Shown here: piece after piece, positions 12,325-25,335 of the stretch
How positions within the stretch are numbered: the first letter of the stretch is position 1
How the letters are laid out: every line of letters begins with the position of its first letter
Source: Phallus indusiatus
Lineage: Eukaryota > Basidiomycota > Agaricomycetes > Phallales > Phallaceae
Assembly (NCBI GenBank): GCA_027605045.1
Contig: JAQFWX010000001.1
Span: 3,309,825 to 3,373,824 of the forward strand
Reading direction: 5' to 3'
Length of the DNA stretch: 64,000 nucleotides
Program-made: the position numbers and the translations under genes
Notes under the pieces: generated by a model
The model's input: only the letters and a program-made list of their open reading frames with translations
What the model was told of the DNA's origin: nothing
Database searches by the model: none

Positions 12325-15205
12325 ATGCAAAACAAGCCCTTACTGAACCCACAAAACAATAACGTATCATCCGTAAACGCGGCTTCAAAGAAACTTCAAT
12401 CCGACTCTGCCCAATATGCCTTCCAAATCAGCTCTCAGTCTTACGAAAACACCTGCAACAAGAAAACTAGCCAATCGTTCTTGGTCGAGTTACCAGACGA
12501 ATCCTTGGGTCATATAATTGCCTATGTCGACACCCCTTCCTCTCTCGCCGCCTTATCTCAAGTCAATCGCAGACTCCGGAACTATATAACGGATGACAGC
12601 ACCTGGTACCGGTCTTTCGCATATCGTTACTTTGGAACGGGCTCGGAGTCCTACCCATCATTGTGGCAAAGAACTATGCTGCGACGCTCAGAAAACTCTT
12701 GGAAGAAAGAATTCATAAAGCGGTACGAATTAGTGCTGTAAGTATCGCCACTTCATCTTGATTTTCAGACACTGAATGTTTATTTTTCAGGCGATGGGAG
12801 AAGTCTCGTAGCTCAATAATGAGTTATCAACCGCATTCATGGAACGTCGACAGTATGCATCTGATGGACAATATGTCCTTAATGACAACAAGTCTTCAAT
12901 ACGGCGTTGTCGCGCGTAGCTTTCCATCTACAGGTAAGCATTAGTATTATCTTCTCACTCGTATGGTCGGTCTTTTAAAGCAGCATTTTTTTCAACTTTC
13001 AAGGAAAAATCTTACGAGGCTTTTTGGACGCATCCGGCACAGCTAATGGCTTTGGTATAGGCAATCCGAACGCCGAATTCTCCCCCCACGTTTCTTGCGT
13101 TGCCGTTTCATCGCGGGGTGGAACCGCGCAGATCGCTTGGGGTTTTCGAAATGGCGAGATTTCTCTCACAACTGCTCCGAGAGCGATGGATTCAGATCGT
13201 CCAGCTGCACGTTACTTACGTTGTCGTGCTCAGGACGAACACCCGAGTCAGGTTCAAAGCCTTACTTTTGCTTCGGCTTGCAATGGGGGAGAAGATGACG
13301 GCTTGTTCTTTAGCGGCTGCTCTCGCGGTCAAGTCAAACTATGGGATAGCAAACGGTTGCGCTGTCTCTGGTCAGGAAGTATCAACAAAGATGATGAACA
13401 TCGTGACACACCAAACGCAAACGCCTGTACCGAGCTTGCTTTCCTGGCCACCAAAGGTATCCTCGTTGCCGCATGTGAAAATGGCGATTTCGCTGTCTGG
13501 CCAAGCTTCCAAGTACATCGAAGCGACGTCAACGACTATATGGTTCTCATCGAGGACAGCATACGGATCGCTCAACGATGGATAGATAAACCGAAGACGG
13601 CCGCATCGCTTTTTATTGATCCCGAGTCAGATTCCTCCAATGTCATAATCCTAGTACGATACCCCGAGGACAGAGTTTTCTATCGTTATGATATCAACAC
13701 TTTGCGTAAGGCTGTCGTCTATTCGCGCTTTGGCGTTGACGTTGAAGCAAACTTTCAAATAACATCCCTTAAACCATGCTTTGTACTCAACGGAGCATCA
13801 TCGGGCACCACAGTCACACCACCAATCGTCTCGAAAGCCACATCTTCAACACTATCGATCAACTTACCATCGCGATGGGTATCAAAACGTTCATCACCAT
13901 TCATCCTTACTGGGGACTCTCTCGGCAACGTGTCTGTCTGGAACTGGGACACTCATTCTGATGACACGGAGTTTGTGTTTTCATCTGGGACTAATAATTG
14001 TGACTACGAAATTATCCAGCCTGATGCTTACGTCCAACCCTTTCAGACTTGGGAAGCCTATGAAGATGGCACTGTTTGTTCGTTAGAAGCGGACGAGAAC
14101 CTCATTGTGACAGGGAGGTGAGTGAAGATCAATCATCATCGTATCCTTCTTTTACTTACATTCTTTTGACATTCTCACAGTTCTCATGGTGTTATCAAGG
14201 TCTGGGACATCCTGACACTAGACCTTCTTCGCACATTCCTCCCGCCGGTTACGAGACCCTCCTGCAACGGTCTTGTTGGCCAAATCTTTATACGGGGTGA
14301 CTTATTAATTGCCAATATTAGTTCTCGTGTCTTGGTTTGGCAAGCCAAAACTGCCTCGGTGGATAAGAAGATCAAAGTCAAACGATCTGGCAAACCCAAC
14401 AAAGGACAAGGTATATCAACTTCCATGAATAGATGGCAACGTGCGTTAGCCATTCCTCTCTTTCTTTCTAAATTTCTTACCATTTCACGTATATTCAGAA
14501 CAAATGGAACTTCTTAGCGACATCAAAGAGACAAAGCAAGACATTGAAATGGAGCACACTCGAGTCAACCGTGCTAATGGTCGCATCAGGGCTGAGCAGA
14601 CATCGCTAGATGATATGGGACTGACTGAAGCCGAAGCGATCGACTATCTCTTGATGCTCAGTCGCGAAGAATATGAGGAGAGAAGAAGATTTGACTTGGA
14701 TACGTCAGATTCATCATCGTTCCTGTTGTCAGCATCACCAGCTTCAGCATCCATCCCTGCTCTCAATCGTTCCGAGAATTTAGATACTCTTTTCGCGTTG
14801 GATGGTGAAGATATCAATGACAGGCACTTGACAATTCCAAACACAGTCGTCAACGTGGATCAACATTCATCCAATGCCGTGTGGAGTACTTCCTCAGACC
14901 ATACTTCGTCCGACTATGGGAGTCCCGCGTCAAGTCTTGACGAATCCAGTGGATTTCCTAGTATAGGATCTGCTTCGTCATCACACATGTCTGCTCGCAG
15001 ACAACGGGGACATGTTCGTCCTACTGGGTCTTGGAGTCAGGGTAGTCCGGCCGGAAGTTGGCAGTGTCAGAGCCCAAAGCCAAATACTTCCATTCCATTG
15101 TCAGAGAGTAGTTTGATTCGACAAACACGCGATGATGAAGATGAAGAGCTGAAGTTTATTTTGGAGTTAAGTTTAGCTGAAGCGAAAAGCCGTGGTGAAA
15201 TATGA
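12325..15205 (+). CDS. F-box / WD-repeat / UIM protein, Ufo1-like
   Basis: Five exons (12325-12737, 12791-12933, 13004-14117, 14181-14410, 14499-15205) read in frame to 868 residues. All introns are GT-AG and 53-88 bp. The start is the ATG at 12325; an earlier open frame begins only at a TTG. Residues about 54-95 are an F-box (VELPDESLGHIIAYVDTPSS). The middle, residues about 190-620, has WD-like blades such as GQVKLWDSKRLRCLWSGS, GDSLGNVSVWNWDT and SHGVIKVWDILTLD. The tail has a UIM-like helix (GLTEAEAIDYLLMLSREEY) near residue 680 and a cleaner UIM at the very end (DEELKFILELSLAEAKSRG). F-box, propeller and C-terminal UIMs is the architecture of yeast Ufo1, an SCF substrate receptor that uses its UIMs to hand ubiquitinated cargo on. 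A role as an SCF E3 receptor is inferred from this. A Ser-rich disordered stretch separates the two UIM-like helices. Confidence 0.8.
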
Positions 15206-15285
15206 TGAGTGAGCATGTAAGGAAGTAAATTGATGTCTGTGCCATGTCTGTTTAGATATTAAGATTGCATACATAAATGATGACG

Positions 15286-16586
15286 GAATTCTTGTTCATT
15301 ATCTTAACTATTCACATATATAAAATCTATGTTCATTGTTTTTTGAGTGATTTTATAAAAATGCTTTGACACTCTTCCTATCTTTGCTCCATGCCATTCA
15401 TGTCTCTACCACCCTCATCCATCACAGCTTGATGTTTTCAAAATGCTGGGAAGCCTTTTGATTGACAAATGGTGGTATTGAGCTTCAAAAATTTTCAGCC
15501 TCAATAGACAAGACAACAGTACAGATAAAGGATAACCTGAACTATCTGCATTTGACTGGAAGTAGGAAGAGGGCATCTTTTATAGCATCAAGCAAATAGA
15601 TAACACAAACCAAGTCCTTGTCTCCCAATGATCCTGAAAGTTTGTCCAGTCTATTGCTGGGAGAAAAAAATCAAGGTTTTTGAGTATAGAGGAGCACTGG
15701 AAGCATTGTTCTGTCACCTTTTGGCTATGCAGTTGTTGTTTTTACTAGTAGCATGTTGAGCAGGGGACACAGCAACTAGCTCATAAGCAAGGTCTGGCCA
15801 GACACTATTTTTGTATATAAATTCAACAAATTCTCTTACCAGAATCCCTTGACCAGTGAGAGTGAAAAATAGTGGACTAAACTCCCCAGAAAGATAAGAC
15901 TAAGGGGCAGTTGGTGCATGTGTAAACTCTCCTAGAATCTGATTTCACAATGTAGTATGCAGATTTTGATAAACTTGGCTTGCTATTTTTAGGAATTTAG
16001 TCTTGAATGTGTGGTTATTAGTTATGAGATAATGAAAATCATAAGCAGTAACAATCAGAGTGAAACTGTGCTGTAATTGCACATCAAAAACATCAGAAAT
16101 ATCAGAAACTACAGATGTAGTATAGGTACTAATTGCAAGTGTGGATCAAGCTGCAGCAGCTTTGAGTTTTGATGAGACATCTTCAAGTATCAATAAAGTG
16201 GTTTTGGCTTTGAGGTGAGTGTATATATATTCTTTATCATCATAGAAAGCATCATAGGGATCAGCAGAGCAATTGAGAGCCTTGATTGATTATCAATATC
16301 TGAGAGACTGAATATACATGTTTCTTATTATTATTAATATCAAAAACATAACATTCTCTATTGAAATGAACTGAAGACTGACTGGAGTTACTCCTATTAT
16401 ACTAGTCATTGTCATGACAATTGTAAGCTTCAAGTATTTATCATAACTGGTTAAGTTGTTGATTTGTGACACTACAGACAAGACAGTAATTATAAAACCT
16501 CCATGATGACTATATTACTAAAAGCTTTAGATGTATCTAGTTTGAGGGTACTTTTAAAGTAAGTTTCCCAGAATATTATACCCTCC
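15286..16586. other. 1.3-kb block entirely lacking CpG
   Basis: Reading every line between the cg at 15284-15285 and the next cg at 16587, I find no CpG on either strand (CpG is self-complementary). TpG and CpA are frequent. At the base composition seen, dozens of CpGs would be expected, and flanking DNA has many. No long open frame, retroelement motif or conserved protein was found inside. The block begins just past the 3' end of the F-box gene and ends about 190 bp before the 280-bp palindrome. The simplest reading is an old element that was heavily methylated or hit by a RIP-like process and lost all CpG by deamination. Confidence 0.85.
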
Positions 16587-16777
16587 CGTGCATATATTAT
16601 CTATATTTTTTTTCACTTTTTCCCCTTCCAAGTACCTCAAAATGTTCATTACATATATCCAAATACATACCCTCAATTTCATTCAATTCCGTGGTAGGCT
16701 TCCCGAGTTATTCTCGAAATACTCTTCTTTCCGTCCCTTCCTCCTCCCTCTCGCTTACATAATCAACTAGCGCCCTA

Positions 16778-17057
16778 AAGAGTAGTCAAGTAAAGTGGGG
16801 GGGAGAAAATAGAGAATATATTAGGGTTAAGGTCAATAAATAAGAAGGAAAATTAGGGTTAGGAATAGGGGCCAAAAAAGGGCGTAAACAGTTGGGTTTA
16901 CTGAGGTAGATTATCGGTCCTCCGATAATCGTCCGAGGTAAACCCAACTGTTTACGCCTTTTTGGCCCCTATTCCTAACCCTAATTTTCCTTCTTATTTA
17001 TTGACCTTAACCCTAATATATTCTCTATTTTCTCCCCCACTTTACTTGACTACTCTT
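16778..17057. repeat. 280-bp near-perfect palindrome (hairpin element)
   Basis: The left half (16778-16917) is the reverse complement of the right half (16918-17057). The only differences I see are two extra G in a G-run, one or two bases in an A/G run, and a few bases near the centre. The centre is gattatcgg-tcct-ccgataatc, so there is essentially no loop. Each arm carries ttagggttaagg and ttagggttagg, telomere-like units. No coding sequence is present. It could be a foldback/MITE-type element or a palindromic end-joining product. Confidence 0.9.
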
Positions 17058-17102
17058 TCCAACTGCGCGTTCATCCACAACTCCAGCATCCCATCGCATC
17101 TA

Positions 17103-17123
17103 GTCACGCGTCACCGGTCACCC
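17103..17123. repeat. short heptamer array (GTCACSS)x3
   Basis: Three adjoining heptamers, gtcacgc-gtcaccg-gtcaccc, lie 45 bp beyond the palindrome. The same heptamer family recurs at 55743-55791 and near 60990-61012, all in non-coding DNA. Confidence 0.6.
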
Positions 17124-17256
17124 ATCAATGCATCACTCGTTGATTTTCAAACTCAGTAAACTCAGCACACTCGCTATCCTCTCTCCTCCCATCCACCACC
17201 ATCCAGCTTCGCCTCGAGTCAATCCGATGCACTCTTGTCTAGAACAAGACGTTTAA

Positions 17257-17371
17257 TTGAGCCAGTCATGACTTGTCATGATGTCTTTAGTTCTTCGGCG
17301 GGTCTCTCTTTTTTTAGATGAGCCAGTCATGACTCGTTCATGATGTCGTTAGAACTTCGGCGGGTCTCTTT
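17257..17371 (+). repeat. imperfect tandem duplication, two units of about 60 bp
   Basis: Two consecutive copies begin with gagccagtcatgact and end with cttcggcgggtctct, with a few substitutions and a one-base indel between them. No coding role is visible. Confidence 0.7.
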
Positions 17372-20300
17372 GACGTTCTTTTCTTTACTCGGGCACGTCG
17401 GTGAGAAAGGGTCGTTCGGGTTAAAGGGTCAGGTCCATCCTCTCCCATCTCGGTGGTCACCTCTCCCTCCTTTCTCTCTCATTTCCACTCGTCCATGGCC
17501 ACGCTCTTTCCGGCATTCTTACTCCCGGTTTTTTTGGTTTTTTTTCATGCAACTCGAACTGATTCTTTTTTCCTTAGTTTCCCTCCTTGTCCTTGAAGTC
17601 ATCATTGAGGTCGATCTCTTTGAAGCTTTCCCATATATGACTACCTCACTTGAAAGACTGCTGCAGCGTTATTCATGGCATTAGATTTGTACCCTTTTAG
17701 TTGTTGTTTCTCTAATTCATACTCGCTTTTGTAGTCACATGATCAGGTATCACTCTCAAGCAACTCAATAGTAGGATTGTGGTATGTCTCGGTGACTATC
17801 TCCTTATACTTTCTGAACTCGCGTCTCCACCTTTAGATTTTATATATCCATTGCGCGGGGGAAGTTGGTTTTGACCCGACGCCGGCCTAACCCTAACCAA
17901 TCGTCAAATATCTGTTAAACGTATGTCGAGAAGGTTCGCGTCTTTAAATATGCTCGCACTCACAAAAAGTACTTTTAGGAACGTTCCCAAGCTGACAATA
18001 ATCATAAGCTTCGTCCTCCCAGGTACATCCTTTCCTCTCGTACAGCCCATTTGCAACTTGACTCAGGTATGTAGAGACGCTTACAGGCTTTGCAGCGTGG
18101 ATTCATAACGAACCTACCTAGTAAGTATCTACCCAGTAAAGTCCTTCGCGCATCTTCTCTTCCACGCTAACCGAATTCATAGATCGCTATAGCGTATTGG
18201 TCTACTAGTTGACGAAGGTTGTGTGGTGATGCTGATGCGGAAATTGGCGAATTGGTGCACCCACCGTCGTTAGTTTTTCTGCTTTTCCTTACATATGCGA
18301 CCGCTGACCGGAAGGTCTCATGCAAACCATAGCGGCCTTTGAAAGTGGAAAGTATTGAGGGTCGATTAGGGATGCTCGGACTGTAAAAGCGCATTGGACC
18401 CGGTTGGCGGGAAGATGATGAGGTATGTAATCCTCTTGCAAATTTGACCGCCCAGAGCTATTCGTGTTGATGGAACGTTTGACTAAGCAGGGTTTTTTTG
18501 TTCCTTCCTTCACAGTCACTGTAGAATAATAAGAGGGACTCGAACCCGTTTTGTCCTTACTTTTCATTTGTGTAACTTTGCGTAACCTTTTCTTTCACTT
18601 TCAAGCGATAGGTAGGTGTGGCAAACAGTTCACATTTAGTTTTACAGCGTGGCCGTATTGCCCAAAATATCATGGGGGGCTCGAGTTTCATTTCGATCTT
18701 ACGGAAAGATGGTGAGCAAAGTAGCACACTGCAGTTTAAGCTTACTTGACGGATACGGGTCCCGTCCCTCCCCTGCAAAAGCAAAAGGGAGTGTAGTCGC
18801 TATATCCTGCAGTTTTTGTTTTGACAACAGTATTTACACAGGTAAACAACGTCATTCACTTGTCCAAACAGGCGGTTGAAAACCGGCGGATATTAAAGTA
18901 CAAGCCAAAAAAGAGGGAAAGGAAAATGAGTCAAAGAAAAGCTGCGAGCTTGGGGGTTTAGAGGGGTAGCGAAAGACAAAGCAAACAAAGGGAAGAGGAA
19001 TTGAACCGGACAAATATACGAGTGCCGGTGCAGCCATAGAAGATGAGCTTCCACCCATCCATCCAATGTTATAAAGACCTCGAATAGTTGCGGCTCGTAT
19101 AGAGAGTTTAACAGCATGCCGGCCGGCGACTGGCAAAGGAAGCCGTTACGCACTGTGGCTAAAGCATCGTAATAAAGGGTGAAACTCTTGTCAAGAAAGA
19201 CAAGACAAGAAATACCTAATTGTGACGGAGGGCTATGGAATATGGTAGACGGGATATACAACACGCAGGCCTCCTGTAGGTTCCATATACTTTTCGCAGT
19301 CACCCAGAGTTCTATAAATGATATGACAAAATCGTTTGCATAGCCACTTGATTCATGTATTTTACCTTCTCACATAACCCGGTTGAATTGAATGAGGAGC
19401 GTTGGGAGATCCAGCCGGTGCGTCATTGTTTGATTCTTTGGGCTCGCCAAACTCTTCAGCACCGCTATCATCACTGTCACAGTCTCCGTTCGTGTGTTAA
19501 AATCCGTAGCCGTATCCCAGACCCATATGAGAGACAAAGTGTGAAAGCGGCTGAAGATATTGACGAGCTCTGCCGAGAGGCACTTTATCGTCCTAAAACA
19601 GAGAGAAAAACCGTTATCAATGGCTTACAAGCTAACACTGTCACTGACCCTATGAATAACTGTCGATACTGCATGTGGATAGAAGATTTGTCTTGGAGAC
19701 GACCACCGACAAGCATACTCGCAGGAAAAGGCTTGTTGGAGTCTCCGCTCCTGCGTCGTCTGGACAGTTATGAAGAGCCATAGCCATACCGTGCCAGGAC
19801 AATCTGATCATAAGGAGGCTTAAACAAGAACGGCAGCGACGTGAAGTCTTCCAGCTGTCGTTTTTGGACGAACGACCCAATGAATCATCACCACCGTCAG
19901 ACTTTGATGCAGACGCTTTCAGTGTCTAATGACGGACGGGAATGCAGATATCAATTTAGTATTAGGACAGGAGGAAAGCAAATGCCTGGCTTACATTTCC
20001 ATTCGTTGAAGTATCAGCCTGACTGCCTGAGACGGTGGACGGAGTTTGGACGGAGTGGGTCTGATGATGTAATCTGTGTAAACGCGATTCCAAGCTTCGT
20101 CGATATTGTCCTCTTCATGGTGAGATTTTCAAGGATTTTCCGCTTACACCTTCGGCTTTGGGTGCGACATTTAATACCCTCCCATGTGATGTGAACCATT
20201 TTCCAAAGCAGCTCCTCACAGAAATAGACACGGTGACTGTAACTGTCGATCCGACCTCTTGTGCAAAACGCGGGCTAATCGGCCAGAGTTTGCTGTCAAC

Positions 20301-23300
20301 ACACAACCACAACATGCCCACATCGGACGGGACCGTCTTGCCGTTCTACCTGTGCAGCTTGAACCACAATCTGATCTGTTCTAACAGCAGCCAGCGAAAT
20401 GAGTTCACATCGGATTAGAAGCTAGTGATACATACATACTACGGGGTAGGTAGGCAATGAACCTATTCAGAAAGGTCCGGAGAGTTGATTGAACACCCGA
20501 CAACTGGTGTTCTTGCACGGAATCGTAAGCCACTTGGGCGCACCGCATTGCTATAGTGCTGATTGTTTCCGATACAGATTGTCAAGAAGTAGCTTGGCTA
20601 CACCGAGGTCGAAGTATCAGATAGAGGGAAGGCGTTTGTAGATAGTTGTAGATGTCTGAAGGTTTGATCTTCGCTGATAGTGGATATGCGTTCGGTTGCT
20701 GGTGATCGCGGGGAATAGACTGAACATTCAAACACAGCGCGACATCATTACGGAAGAAGTTCTTCTTGAGCACCAGGCTTTGAAAGTGTCACGACATTGA
20801 ACACTGAATTCTACAAACGAAAGATAGGAACACGGAAAGCAGACAATGATGTTTCAAAACATACCTCAATGCCATGTGTCAGACTTACGTTATAGCATGG
20901 CCAGCGGCAGAATTGCCGACAGTTTAAAAGGCACCCAAAGCTATGATAGAGCTGTTTATAGAGCTGTTTATAACCACAGTGTAGAGAAGCAGGGTAAATA
21001 GCTAACCATCAGTAATAGGCGTGCCTCTTCTGGCCCGGCACACAAAAAGACCTTCAGCATGCCAACCGAGTAATATTGCACAGCGGCATTTAGAGAAGCT
21101 AGAACAACAGCAATGAGACAAATAGGTAGACGATGAAGAGTTGCAGCTCAAGTTACTTTAACATAATAACACTTTTCTCGCGCCAAGGAAACCAGGTCTA
21201 GTAAACTCGTCTTCGTCATCCCGTAATGCATCTTCCGATATGGCATAATGAAACCGTTGACGGAAATGTCGGCCCATCCTATGAAACGATTCACGGTACG
21301 GATGACCTACATTCAGCCATGAAGGAGACATTAAAACAAAAGGCTTTCAATTAAGACATGTTCTTACGTGTGTGCTCCATTCTGAGCCACGGATACGTCA
21401 TGAGGAAATGCGAGCCAGTCATATCGACTAGAAAGAGTTTAAGTGGATTAGAGGTATCTAATCTTGTGCATTGTATGAATAAAACTTACGCGTCGTCTTT
21501 GTACTATTATTATACATTTCAGCATAGTTTTGATTCAGAAGGAAGATAAAAAATCACCTTGCGCGTTTTCACTTTGTTCCATCTTTCAACGAAGACCAAA
21601 AACGGTGGGATGAACGTCTGCCTGAGAGCTGAATATGTTTTTTCTAAACTTTCATTCACTAAAAGGAAAGACGTTGATTGATTGCGGGTCTCCCATCGTT
21701 CAAAATACAAATCGAGGCCCCCAATGGGAGCCCGGTGGTTATCAACAACGACAACCTGATGGTGGATGTTAATAAAGACCGCGATATGGTATATAGTCGT
21801 CTCGCATTACTTTTTCATGATGCAACCAAAATTCGATGTCGTCTCGCGACACAATATGATCATGATGTCGCTATCGAGAATTGAGTTCTATAGCTTTCTT
21901 CTCTTCGTTGGTAGGAAGGACTTACCATGACAACTATATTCTTATGAAGAGATCCTAGATATGATTTCGTGTGATGAGAACTCATGCTTTGCGTCACCTA
22001 GACAAATATGGATGGGTGTTTGCTATAAACGAGCGAATTACATACCTCCTTATAAACAACGAATAAGTCCTTACACCCTGTTGAGCTTTGCGATGTAGCC
22101 TTAAACGATCCATCGCCACTCTTCGCTATACGCAGGAGGTCTTCTCAGATAAAGCTCGCGGGTAAGCCACCAGTCCAAAATCGTAATCACCTGAAAGATG
22201 AAGTTATTTCATAGAGGACTTCTGATATGCCATTACGGACAGCTTACTTCACGAGCATTGTCAAGTAATTCCGACACCGCGTAAAAATTCATGCCCATCA
22301 ATATGCCATTTGACGCAGCTGCTGGACCTTATATTTGTGAAAGATTGGTATCGCGATGCATTGATTCTTTCTCCGATCATGTCCACACGTATTGCAGCCG
22401 GATTATCATGACGTCCTATTTAAATAAGGGGAAGCAATGAGCTACCACAATTACACATACACAGAAAGATCGAGAATGCAACGAACTGTTGGGCTCTAGT
22501 AATCCTTCATATAAACAGCTAGTACTGTGTCCTGAGTCTTGCCAAACTTCACAATTACCCTTCGACATGATCAAGGCCTTCGAGTATCGTTTCAGGTGCC
22601 TTTTGAATAGCTTCCTCTATTTTGTGGAAAAAGGACATCGATTGGCAGGTTTGATGTGGGTAGGCGGGTAACGGATTTGAGTTAGGACCGGTGGAAAGCA
22701 TAAGGCGATGGAAAGTATAAGGCGTTCGTAGATGTGTTGGGTTCGGAGTGCAGTGTAGGCTGGACCTTACTGGGAAGAATTTCGCCTGACTGCCGATCCA
22801 GCTTCCTTGTGAGAGAATCGGATGATTCAGGTGGAATATACTAGTAAGTCGGATTAGCTGCGAAAAAAAAGGGGGGACACGATGGTTCAACCCTTTTCAA
22901 AACCATGACCCATCCAGAGCATGCTGATTTCCCACCGTCTCGGTATCCAATCTCTGCTTCGCGTACATTAACGAGGACCTCTTCAGGGTCCCAATTGCCG
23001 CTATCTGTTCCTGTTCGAGTCTAGATAAGTAGGTATCAGTCTTGAACACATACGAAAAGGGCACAGAAAATACCGTTGAAAGATAAAAGCGAATTGAACG
23101 CTTCTGTGCGATTGTCGGTAGTAGAACAAGAAAAGAGACGACTGCAGAATCGAGCTGAATTCCTGCAGCACCGCCTCTTCAAGGGTCGTTACGGACATTG
23201 TAGGTAGAACGCGCGATGAGTACCTGATGTAATTATGAAAGAGGTGAAAGGGTGGAGAGATCGCCTCCTTTCGTTATAAAGCGGTCGTTGAAGTAAAACT

Positions 23301-23650
23301 CGTAGGCACTGTTGCCGTGACATCGTGCCGCGTTGTAAAAGTTGATTACATAAACCGATGTCACCGTACATAGTTGCCGGAGAGTCCTTAGGCCTTAGGG
23401 CCTTCTCCATCTTGTCCTATCTACCTCTTGTTCATGACCGTTAGGAGGTCAGGCCGGTCAGGGAGGGAAGTCTTTGAATGTGGCGATAAAAAGCGATTCA
23501 TCAAATTTCTATGAAGACTCTTATATTCACTGTTTAACAAAATAGCGAATTATTAAGTGATTGTCATTTTCGCCATCGGTAAACTAGTACGTTCACTGTG
23601 CCGTATCAACGAATCAATGGTGTATCTAATTCCAGGCTAGTGTTATAGTC
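17372..23650. other. long region with no recognisable gene
   Basis: Many short open frames exist on both strands but none carries a motif I recognise or splices into a neighbour. Around 19400-19930 both strands look mildly coding: a plus frame ending at 19929 reads RLKQERQRREVFQLSFLDE and the minus strand near 19400-19490 reads GDCDSDDSGAEEFGEPKES. I could not choose between them. At 17884-17896 there is a cctaaccctaacc motif. Small direct repeats occur at 20941-20970 (agagctgtttat twice) and 22693-22724. Confidence 0.4.
17884..17896 (+). other. interstitial telomere-like motif (CCTAACCCTAACC)
   Basis: Thirteen bases matching about two CCCTAA units. It is either an interstitial telomere remnant, chance, or the template of a telomerase RNA reading on the plus strand. 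No further support for an RNA gene was seen. Confidence 0.3.
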
Positions 23651-23959
23651 CAATTCAGAACATTGGAATGTATTGTCCACGTACTATTGTCCACGTACAT
23701 ATGTCACTAGTAAGGCTTGGGAGAGACTACATCCAAGTAGTTCTGAAAGGTTTGTCGTCACGTCGGAACTCGAGGGCTTCTTTCAATTCGAATTGATGTC
23801 GGGGATAGCAGTCCGCCGACGGTCTCTCATATATTTCGCTAGCACTAGTGTCGCAAAGAATTGCGTGTAAGTAAGCAAACCGTGTGAGAGATCTTCTACC
23901 ATTCAGTTGACGATTGCCATCTCAATGACAGCTTGATGACAGCCGCCAACGAGAACCAG

Positions 23960-24441
23960 TTAGCAAGCATTCTTCGAAGCTTTCAATGTGACCGTGCTCA
24001 GATGCACTGACAAAATTCATGAAGCTCATGTCGAGGGTCGGTTTATACAGGACGCTGGTCTCCGAGCTCAAGTTGAAACGAGTACGCAAGTTCGGCCTCT
24101 ACAGAACATTCCGGCCGAAGCTATCGAGAGGTGGCTTCAGAAATGACTCAAGCCAAGGAAGTTATGCGATCAACTCAACGTGCGAATCGTATGTCATATT
24201 TTCAGCTGAAGTTTGCAATTTGACTATTTCATCTTTATTGCTCTATGTCAAGGCGTTGTTGTTACCGCTGGTTCCATACTATGCTACCCGCTTCATTCGA
24301 TGAACCTCATTCCTTGCTAACCTTTTTTTTCAAAAAATCAAAGGCACTTGGCCAGACGATGTCCTCATCGGCGGAAAACCCGCCAAAATCATCAAACATC
24401 TCATAGAAAATGACATAACGCCTTGTGATAGCAAGTGATGA
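23960..24441 (+). other. coding-like islands of an unrecognised or decayed gene
   Basis: One plus frame reads DKIHEAHVEGRFIQDAGLRA through NIPAEAIERWLQ (about 24008-24142). Another at 24344-24441, after a run of T and a possible acceptor, reads DDVLIGGKPAKIIKHLIEND and ends in a TGA stop. The second resembles the GNPAKVI-type tail of hexapeptide acetyltransferases such as maltose O-acetyltransferase, but no hexapeptide repeats precede it. The two pieces do not join into one model, so this is at most a relic. Confidence 0.3.
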
Positions 24442-25335
24442 TGAAACTGTGCACTCTCAGATTCAAGCTTGACTAGCAGTCGTCCACTGCTTTCTATGTT
24501 TTATAATGTTATATAGTGCAAAATTCTATCCGACGTAAATAAAAGCAAGCTTGTGACGACTTGTAAAGCCCCTTGGTTATATGGATATAGATGTGAGATA
24601 TAGATCTTGCGAAAAGGTTACCATGCTGCCACTTTCTGAGTGATTGCCTTACAAGTCAGTCAGTCTACATGGGCGCTTCGGGACAGATCTTGCTGCCAAC
24701 CATGTGGTCTTCGCTGGCTCCCACAAGACACGCTCGCTCATGTTCTACGTGGTCATCCTGGGCAGCCCATATAACATTCCTTTTCGTCTTTACTACCACT
24801 ACTACCCCGTTCCGCCCTTGAATCATGTCAAACACTCTCCTTGCTTCACGAATTGTAAACTCGCCAAGACGGTTCAGTTGTCCAGCGCGATATGTGGTTC
24901 GATAAACGAAAGGGCATCACAGCTGACACTCAGTAACATCGTCGTTCGACTTTGAACGTTCACAGTGTTCTTCCTGAATCAATGGCACTTTAGAAAATGT
25001 TTTACGAATTGAACCAATGTCCTAGCACTATAATTGACCTTAGCGGGAGGATGGTCGTCAGCTCGTAGAGACAGCCGTCACTTGCGTAGGTTCCTTTCGA
25101 GGTCTTGATACGTCTCTTTTAATGATGTCCTTTCAGGCTATTACAGACTATTATTGTATGGCCCTTTAGTTTATTGTCGTCTCTTTCTTCGCTAAAAGGC
25201 TCGTTTGTCCCCTTTAGACGCAAGAGAAGTCCCACTATGTCAAAGTAACTTCAGTCCCCGATTTTTCATTACCTGTCCATTCTTTTCACTCGTTTCATGT
25301 AGCTTCTTCCTCTCCTAGCTGCCACATCCCACTCA

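Noticed and set aside
18490..18600. A tRNA-like T-loop on the minus strand (gggttcgagtccc near 18535)
   Set aside because: No A box, acceptor stem or anticodon arm could be placed at the proper distance upstream.
19841..20194. Possible G-alpha or zinc-finger gene suggested by islands near 19500-20400
   Set aside because: No P-loop, switch or Cys spacing could be confirmed and both strands look equally coding, so no function was assigned.
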